From contig NZ_ABCG01000002.1 of the NCBI RefSeq assembly GCF_000181515.1, positions 1 through 64,000 on the forward strand: a DNA stretch of 64,000 bases, written 5' to 3'. Below are positions 15,739 to 23,100 of this stretch, one piece after another; position 1 is the stretch's first letter, and every line of letters starts with the position of its first letter. Made by a program: the position numbers and the translations under genes. A model generated the notes under the pieces. It saw nothing but the letters and a program-made list of their open reading frames with translations, made no database searches and was not told where the DNA came from. This stretch comes from Erythrobacter sp. SD-21 (lineage in GTDB: Bacteria > Pseudomonadota > Alphaproteobacteria > Sphingomonadales > Sphingomonadaceae).

Positions 15739-17564
15739 CAATTTTCTCCGCCAGGCCGGATGGAAAGGGCCCGCCTTAGATCATCGGCATCACGTGTTGA
15801 TACCGGGACTGCTTCGTTGCCAAGTTCGCGGCGCCACTGAGATCGGTCAATCATCACCCGTTCGACCGTGTCCTCGTAAAACAGCCGGTAGATATAGACA
15901 GGTTCGGTCTGCCCGCGTCGGTGCGCGCGGGCGCTTGCCTGGGATTCAAGTGCAGGATTCCATGCCTGGGTGAAGTGAATGACTACCGTTGCAGCTGTTA
16001 TATTGAGTCCGGCACCCGCCGCTTTTGGATTGAGTACAAGGCAGCCCGGCCCATCGTGGCAGGAGAATGCGTCAACGATTGCCTGCCGCTCTTCCTGCGG
16101 CGTGCCCCCGTTGATCGCCCCCCAGTATGCATCCGGCAGCCGTCCCTGTGCTGCCTCACGGAGAATCTCGCCACAGCGATTGAAAATTGCGAAGATCAGA
16201 ACCTTGCGTCCGCTCCTGAACGCCTCTTCGAGAATGGCGATTGCGCGCTCCACCTTCGGTGTGAAGAGCGGCATTCCGGCTGACGGATTGATCCCAGCAT
16301 CCTGATCCCTCTCGGGATCGCCCGATCCCTGCAGCCAGGGATGGGCGCAGAAGAGCTGCAACTGACCTGTCGCGACGAGATTGCCTGCCACAGGGTACTT
16401 CTCAAGCGTCTCGGCCAGTACTTCATCATAACGCCGGGAAAGCTCATCGCCGAGTTCGAGTGGCAGATCGATATCGATGCGCTCTGGAAGATCGCCGGCG
16501 ACATCCCTCACTTTTCGGCAGAGAACAACGGGATCGGTCAGACGAGCCAGATTCTTTGCCGATTCCTCGGAGTCCGGATGATCGGCTTCAAAGTCCTCCC
16601 GACTTCCCAGCAATCCAGGTATCGCGAGGTCGGCAAGCGACCAGAGATCCAGGAGCGATGTCTCGACCGGCGTCCCTGTCATCGGAATGGTTCGCTGCCT
16701 GGGAATCCTCCCGACTGACCGCCTGCGCCCGGAATCCGGGTTTTTCAGAGCCTGCACCTCATCACAGATCAGCCATGACCAGGTCATGCCTGCAAAAATG
16801 GATATATCGTTGACCACAGTGTCGTAGGTTGAAAGCACGACCTGGGCCCGCTGCAGACCCGCGGTGATGCCGGTTCTGTTGTGTCCGCGGTGGATGAGAA
16901 CAGAAAGCTCGGGCGCAAACTTCATTATCTCCTTCCGCCAGTTGGCGATCAGGCTCGTCGGGCAGATGATGAGGGCTGGTCGTGACGTTTCCGGTTTTTC
17001 GCAGAGCAGCAGGGCAATGATCTGGATGGTCTTTCCGAGCCCCATCTCGTCAGCGAGAATGAGGCCGCCGGTATGCCGTATGGTCTGGTCCATCCATGCT
17101 ACGCCCTGAGCCTGATACGGGAACAGAGTCGCATGTAGACCCGGAATGTCCTGATCAGGGCGCAGGTCGGCAGCAGCCGATTGCGCTGAGTGGAAGACGC
17201 TCTCTTCAGCTATGACAGGTATGTCGGGATTACCCAGCCGGACAAGACGCACCACATCGGAAAAGCTGAGCGTTTTCGGCAGCTGCCCGCCCAGCATCTG
17301 CCGGACTATGGCCGGCGTATCGTGAGGAAGTGGGCGGATTACATTTCCGTCGGCGACCCAGTTGTAGTCCGGGCCGGGCGCGTCCCAGACTTTCTTTTCT
17401 CCCCGCACAGTTCTGGTGCCAGCAACGCGGAACGTAAAACCAGCACCCTCTTTTCGGATGCGGATTTCCGGCTGCACAACTCTTGACGCCAGCTCCCAGC
17501 CATGAGGAGGTGCAGCTGAAATCTGCCTGAAATCGGCAGGAAGTGATGCAGGCCCGTCAGTCAC
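15738..17564 (-). CDS. SNF2-family DEAD/DEAH helicase-like ATPase
   Basis: 608 residues from GTG 17564, overlapping the HNH gene by 8 bases. After an N-terminal ~140 residues of unknown fold come the SNF2 motifs: LILADEMGLGKTIQ (I), PTSLIANWRKEIMKF (Ia), LICDEVQALKN (II), MTGTPVET (III), LNPKAAGAGLNITAATVVIH (V) and QASARAHRRGQTEPVYIYRL (VI). This is a double-stranded DNA translocase of the type found in many restriction and defence systems. There is no nuclease domain, so cleavage would come from the adjacent HNH protein. The stop overlaps the EcoRII-N-like start. Confidence 0.9.
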   Translation of the reverse strand: MTDGPASLPADFRQISAAPPHGWELASRVVQPEIRIRKEGAGFTFRVAGTRTVRGEKKVWDAPGPDYNWVADGNVIRPLPHDTPAIVRQMLGGQLPKTLSFSDVVRLVRLGNPDIPVIAEESVFHSAQSAAADLRPDQDIPGLHATLFPYQAQGVAWMDQTIRHTGGLILADEMGLGKTIQIIALLLCEKPETSRPALIICPTSLIANWRKEIMKFAPELSVLIHRGHNRTGITAGLQRAQVVLSTYDTVVNDISIFAGMTWSWLICDEVQALKNPDSGRRRSVGRIPRQRTIPMTGTPVETSLLDLWSLADLAIPGLLGSREDFEADHPDSEESAKNLARLTDPVVLCRKVRDVAGDLPERIDIDLPLELGDELSRRYDEVLAETLEKYPVAGNLVATGQLQLFCAHPWLQGSGDPERDQDAGINPSAGMPLFTPKVERAIAILEEAFRSGRKVLIFAIFNRCGEILREAAQGRLPDAYWGAINGGTPQEERQAIVDAFSCHDGPGCLVLNPKAAGAGLNITAATVVIHFTQAWNPALESQASARAHRRGQTEPVYIYRLFYEDTVERVMIDRSQWRRELGNEAVPVSTRDADDLRRALSIRPGGEN

Positions 17565-18381
17565 TGGACAGCTTGCCTCTGAGTTCTTCAGGTGTCCACG
17601 GAACAGGTCGCCTTGTGTGGACCGCGCGATGGCAGTTCGGGCAAAGTGGTATCAGGTCAGTTGCCGGATCGTATGGTCTGGGCTCACCGACAAGAGACAG
17701 TGGCTGCAGGTGATGCACTTCAATGATAGCCCCGGCATCGCCATAGAGTTGGCCAGGACTAAGACTGCAAATCTTGCAGGAAGCCCCGTGGATACGCAGG
17801 CAGAGCAGACGATTGCGTGGGTTCCGTTCGCGTCGGCGTACGACGGTGAGTTTGACGGCGCCTTCAGTCAGCGCTTCCTGATCGTACGGGGCGCCTTCCT
17901 CGATCGGGTCGTATCCATAAAGTTCTGCCATTGCGGCAAGAACAGGGATAACGAGCTCACGGCAGGTCTCCGCAACGGAATCATCGTCAAACCGGCTCTC
18001 AATGCCACGCTTCTCTGCGATAATCGTGAAACTGCCATTGTCGATCATCCAGTCATCGATAGTCTGACCGTTACCGATTTTCAGATCCGCGCTCGACGCT
18101 ACTGAGGCGACGAGCGCCCTTGCAAGCTGAACTTCTTCTGCGCTTGCCTGCCGCATCTGCCGGATCGTATCAGCTGCAAAATTGCCGAATGTCAGCTTCG
18201 CTTCAAAGCGGCGCAGACCGGTCGGCCGAAGAGTGACTATCGGGCTGTGAGAGCGCTCAAGGTCTGCAAACCAGAGCCTGATTGCTGTCTGCACTCCGGA
18301 CCTGTCTTCCTCCAGATAAATTGCAGCGCCGGTTCCCTCCTCGACTTCCCGGCGGATCAGGGCCTGCTTCTCGGCAAGCAT
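17557..18381 (-). CDS. HNH endonuclease of McrA type
   Basis: 274 residues. The C-terminal 75 residues form an HNH nuclease with a zinc site: C202-x2-C205, EVHHLQPLS with His223/His224, DLIPLCPNC (Cys247, Cys250) and H251/H255. The N-terminal ~190 residues (containing FEAKLTFGNFAADTIRQMR and a conserved-looking VRRRERNPRNR hinge) are not a family I can name and may bind DNA or a partner. The gene lies one base after the GHKL gene and overlaps the SNF2 gene. It is the best candidate for the cutting subunit of this locus. Confidence 0.88.
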   Translation of the reverse strand: MLAEKQALIRREVEEGTGAAIYLEEDRSGVQTAIRLWFADLERSHSPIVTLRPTGLRRFEAKLTFGNFAADTIRQMRQASAEEVQLARALVASVASSADLKIGNGQTIDDWMIDNGSFTIIAEKRGIESRFDDDSVAETCRELVIPVLAAMAELYGYDPIEEGAPYDQEALTEGAVKLTVVRRRERNPRNRLLCLRIHGASCKICSLSPGQLYGDAGAIIEVHHLQPLSLVGEPRPYDPATDLIPLCPNCHRAVHTRRPVPWTPEELRGKLSSD

Positions 18382-18382
18382 C

Positions 18383-20020
18383 TCAATCCCCTTCTTCGTC
18401 CCCGGCTTCTGTCAGCTCCTCGTCGTCGGGCAGAGGCACTTCACGCAGCAGCTTCTTGAGATTGGTCGAAATCTCGTTGCGAATGTCCTCGAATATCGGC
18501 TCAAGGTCATCGTTGGTGTTGTTCTGCTCAGCCACAGCGAAAGCCCACAGCAGCAGATCCATACCCTCAACTGCATAGCCACTGGCGGCAGCCCTCTGAT
18601 AGATTTTCAGATAGAAGTCGTGGTGCTTGTTAATGCGGACGCCTGCCACGAAGCCTGACTCGGCATCGCTGCGCATGGCCGGCTCCCAGAGATCGCCGGA
18701 CGTAATGGTCTCAACAGCTTCAACGTGAATACTGTCCGGGTTTACGTGCGTGTCGACGGGCACCCGGAGCTTGATGCCTGCGCCGCGATTGTTGTTGAGT
18801 GTAGCGGTTTTCTGACTCGCGTCGGCAGACTGGACGTCCGGCTTTTTGGTCGAAGGCGTATTGCCGATGACCTTATTCGCGCTGCCGTGATCGACGCCGC
18901 GCTCGACCGCAGCTGCCTTCTCCTTGCGCCGGTAGCGATTGCCTGCTTCGCGATAAGTCGGCTGAAGAAGCGTCTTTAGAGCTTCCTCAAGAGCCGGGTC
19001 GAAGAGAATTTTCGACTTCTTGACGTCGACTTTGAAGGCCTCGTCAAGCTTATGAGTGAAGTCGAACTCGACGCGCAACAATGATGTGTGCGGCTCAACA
19101 GCGCCAAACACGCCGAGCCAGCCACCCTGCTGGATCACACGGCCTTCGCGATGAATGTAAAACCCCTGACCGCGGTTGGTGATATTCGCGACTTTCTGCT
19201 CGTCTTTGGTGAGATCCCGGCGGTTGGGCAAAATCCACGCCCTGATTTGCGCTGTTTCAACAGACCCGTCTTCCAGTTCGATCTCAAGCTTCTGCTGTTC
19301 AGGAGAGAGGACTTGATCGGCCTTTTCAGGATAAAACGGGTTCCACGGTCTGACCTGCTCGCCATTTACGCTTATTGAAACGTGCCTCTCACGATCGTCC
19401 CCCTCGTCGAGGAAGCGATAATAAATAAGAGCGACATGGTCGATCAGCCGCTCACCCAGCCTCCTGATTGCAGCCTGTTCCCTCGCGCCGCCAGGATCGT
19501 CATATTCCTTCGACAACAGACGGTCACATTTGGACCAGACTACTAGCGTGCCCTTGTCACCACAAAGCTCTTCAAAGAGCTCATAGTCGTCTGCGGTCAT
19601 TTCTTCGCGGAGCATTTCCCACTGGTTCTGCTCTTCGACATGCTCGAGGTCCCAAGCGAGCTTAGCGAAGTCAGCCTCGTCGGACTGACGGGAAATAACC
19701 GTAAACCGGAGGCAAACCGAACTGGATGCCGTTTTAAGGCCAAGACCGAATTTGCCGAGGCTCGCAAGATTCGCTCTGGCGGGCGCACCGTAACGCATGG
19801 CATTAAATAGCATTTCGCCGTTCATGCCGTCCCCATTGTCACCGAAACAGACAAACTTCCGACCATCTTCAGCCAACTCTATCCGAACATTTACTTCAGA
19901 CGCATTCGCAGCGATGGAATTGTCAATGATATCTGCTGCTGCAGTATTAAAACTGTAGCCGGTGTCACGAAGGCCGTAGATGAGCCTAGGAGCATCGGGT
20001 TGGTTGATAAGATCGTTCAT
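18383..20020 (-). CDS. MutL/MORC-like GHKL ATPase
   Basis: 545 residues from ATG 20020. The GHKL fold is evident: N-box AAADIIDNSI (residues 27-36), G1 box FGDNGDGMN (59-67), and G2 box LGKFGLGLKTAS (88-99). These are followed by an S5-like region (about 250-350, IHREGRVIQQGGWLG). The usual catalytic Glu of the N-box is Asp30 here. ATPases of this group act as ATP-gated clamps. Iyer, Abhiman and Aravind (2008) described MutL/MORC-like ATPases in predicted restriction-modification operons with SNF2 helicases and HNH or Vsr-like nucleases, the same set as here. It is the first gene of the five-gene operon and begins 85 bases after druE, so it may have its own promoter or be read through. Confidence 0.87.
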   Translation of the reverse strand: MNDLINQPDAPRLIYGLRDTGYSFNTAAADIIDNSIAANASEVNVRIELAEDGRKFVCFGDNGDGMNGEMLFNAMRYGAPARANLASLGKFGLGLKTASSSVCLRFTVISRQSDEADFAKLAWDLEHVEEQNQWEMLREEMTADDYELFEELCGDKGTLVVWSKCDRLLSKEYDDPGGAREQAAIRRLGERLIDHVALIYYRFLDEGDDRERHVSISVNGEQVRPWNPFYPEKADQVLSPEQQKLEIELEDGSVETAQIRAWILPNRRDLTKDEQKVANITNRGQGFYIHREGRVIQQGGWLGVFGAVEPHTSLLRVEFDFTHKLDEAFKVDVKKSKILFDPALEEALKTLLQPTYREAGNRYRRKEKAAAVERGVDHGSANKVIGNTPSTKKPDVQSADASQKTATLNNNRGAGIKLRVPVDTHVNPDSIHVEAVETITSGDLWEPAMRSDAESGFVAGVRINKHHDFYLKIYQRAAASGYAVEGMDLLLWAFAVAEQNNTNDDLEPIFEDIRNEISTNLKKLLREVPLPDDEELTEAGDEEGD

Positions 20021-20105
20021 TGGGCACCAGTCGGTTCAGAATTGCGGGGGATGGTGTAGGTCATTGTTATTAAGAAGGCCAAACCTCTGCGGTGGCAATC
20101 CACGC

Positions 20106-23100
20106 TCAATTGGCCCTGACGTTCTTCACTGCAAAATAGCTTTCCCCAACGCCGGCGACCGCAGTCGATGAGCGTAGGAGCTCACTCGCCTGCGCAGCGG
20201 GTGCCGAACGAAAGTCATGCCGCGGCGGGCTACCCGCTATGCGCCAATATCCAAACCCCTGGTCGAGCAGCACGAGGACCTTTTGACCATCGACGTATTC
20301 AAGCTCGAGCTTGCGGCCGTGGTCGGAATTTTGCGTGACCTGAAGATCGACATCGAGGCCAAATTTTTCTCCCAAAAGCTCGGCTACTTCCGCTCGGTCA
20401 TCCTCATAAGTCCAATCGTGTTTGATCTGATAAGGACTACGATCGTTCTTTAGTGGCTGAACCAGGATATCGACTTCAACGGGACTATCCGCCTTCAGGT
20501 CAGCGGATAGAGCTTCGCACGTCCGCAGGAAGAGGAGCATGGTCAGCGGAGAGTTCAGGTAGCGGTCGGCGTAGGTGATCCGCACAAGACTGCCAGGCCT
20601 CCAAACACCAGCCGCTTCCATCTGCTGCTTCAGTTTCGAGCCAAAGCGTTTGCCAAATTGGCCAACCGGGCATTGCCCGAAACCTTGCATCAGCTCGACC
20701 TGATCACCAGCCGCAACCTGTCGCTCTAGATCTTCAGGGTTGATCGGGCTGTAGGCGGTGGGGTCGCTGAGAGTGCCAGCAACAATCGCATGCGTCTCAC
20801 CCATGCCCCAGCGCTCACCCGGCTGCGTCGCAGACATATCGCGGGAGAAGAACCCTGTGGCGCGATCAGTCGAAATCAATTCGGCCAGCCGCTTGCTCTC
20901 GAAAGGCGCGTCTTCCCCTTTACCCAGGGCCAAAGAGAATTCGAACCGCACCGCGGCATCGCGCAAAAAGCGCCGTTCGACCTCTTCGAGCTTATCAAAA
21001 GAACTTGGATCAAGCACGAGCGTCACCGGAACGCCGCGGGCCGAGGCGGCAGAAAAGAACGTGCGCATCTTGGTAGAAGTCAGCTCTGCCAGATCGAACA
21101 CGGTCGGCAACAAGACGGAAATGCTGTCTCCGCTTCGCGCTCTCAAAAGGAGTGTGTTTGCCGCGTCATTGATTGCTCTGGCATCGGGGACCGCACGATC
21201 TTCCTGCGGCAGTTCAGCATTCGTCTCAAGAAACGCCTGGACCGCGAGGAGAGCAGACCGGCGGTCGAGACGTCCCTGTTGCTTGGAGAGATCGGCAGCG
21301 AGGACGCAGGCCGAACACCCCATCTCGCATTCCTTGGGGCAATCGAGGACACGGGCCGCCCGTTCGAAGACATGATAGATGTCATCGAGAAGTCTCGGAG
21401 CGTATCCGGCACCTCCAGATGCCTCATCGAAGATATAGACCGACGGCACTCTGCGACCGAGCTTGCCGTCTCGAGCTGCCACAGAAATTCCAAGCTCGCG
21501 CGACTCAATGCCGAGCCAGCGCGCAAGACTCTCGCGCAACGCTGCGCCAAGCGCCCAGGCTGCGCCGTCACTTTCCAATCCAGGCAATTGCAGCTCTACG
21601 ACATCGGTTAGAACTTCATGGCCCAGCGCAAGTGCGCTCGTGATTGCATAACCTTCATCATTGCCCGGACAGCGGTCTATCGCCTTTCGGTCCCTCGGCG
21701 AGAGCGGCCGATGGTCTTTGAGAGCGTCCGTCCCGGCATCCCCGGCCCGTCCACACTCCAGGCAAATCTCGTAACCCTGGTCTTTGGGGCCACGCGAATG
21801 ATGATAGATATAGCCTTCATGTGAAGCGCGGATCCGGCCGGTCTCAGGCTGTAGCATGGGTTGCCACGGGGCATCCCCGACACTGACCTTCGGGGACTTG
21901 GGTTCGATGTAGACAGCCTGATCGGTGTCGGCATGCGGCTGGGCGTTCCAATCGACCCGGAACCCGGCCGGTTCAAGAAACTGCTCAATGTTTATGCTTC
22001 GCTCGCCGCAATGGGCACACTGGTCTGGCATCTGGTGATCGCTGCCCGCCCCACCACAATGGTCGCACCACCAGGCCCAACGAAGGTTCTGCGGCTCACG
22101 TTGGCCACTGTCGATCGGGCTAAGCCAATTGAGGGTGACCCCGGCCGATTTCCAAACCAGCCCGTCTACGACGACCTCTGCCCCCGGGGCATACTCTCGA
22201 ATGGCGATGTCGGCGTTGCGCGTCGGGCATTCATAGCGCCGATCACGTGCGCCTTCCTCTTCCGAACGATTGCGCTCCTGCGCCTTCTGCGTCTCGGCAC
22301 AGAGGGTATCAAACGGGACAACTGATGTCGGAAAACCGCTCCCAGGGATAAGCGAGCGATTGGCGAGCTCCTTCAGGAGGAACTCCTTGCACAATCGCCG
22401 TGCCTGAAACTCGATCGCCTTCTTTGCCGGCCCTTCGAGCGCGTCCGAGTCTTCCTTTAGGCGCTGCCATGTACGACGGAAATTCCCAGCTTCCTGCCCA
22501 AACATCTCCGCCGTATGCCCCCGGATTTCGGTGTCGTATTCGAGACCAGTTCCCCTGAGCAGCCGCAGCAGACCTTCTTCGGTTGCGGATGCCGTTGTTG
22601 GTAGATCGAGCCATTCGCAAAAGGCGTCCACGGGAGCGAGACCTTCGAAAGGACGAAGGTCAGCACGACAGCCGAAGAAATCCCCGGTCTTTGTCCGGGC
22701 AAACTCCCCCTCAACTTCGCGAAACCATTGGGCAAGAAGATAGGCGTTCGCGTGACGTTGCGCGATCCGATCGGAATCAAGCGATACGCGCGGCGATGCG
22801 AGTTTGCGGCGCAAATAGCCCGCAGGATCGGCAAACGTTTCAAGATCGAGAGGTGTATTGCGGGCAATCGTGAGACTTGTCGAAAAGCCCTGTCCGCGGC
22901 GCCCCGCACGACCGGCCCGCTGATTGTAGTTGGCGATCGAGGGTGGAACATTGGTCATCAGCACGGCTTCGATCGAACCGATGTCGACACCCATTTCCAT
23001 GGTGGTCGAGCAGGCGAGCAGGTTGATATCGCCTTCCTTGAACTGCTCCTCGAACTCCCGCAGTCGGTGCGGGGGCTGCTGGGCACTGTGCTCCTCGGCT

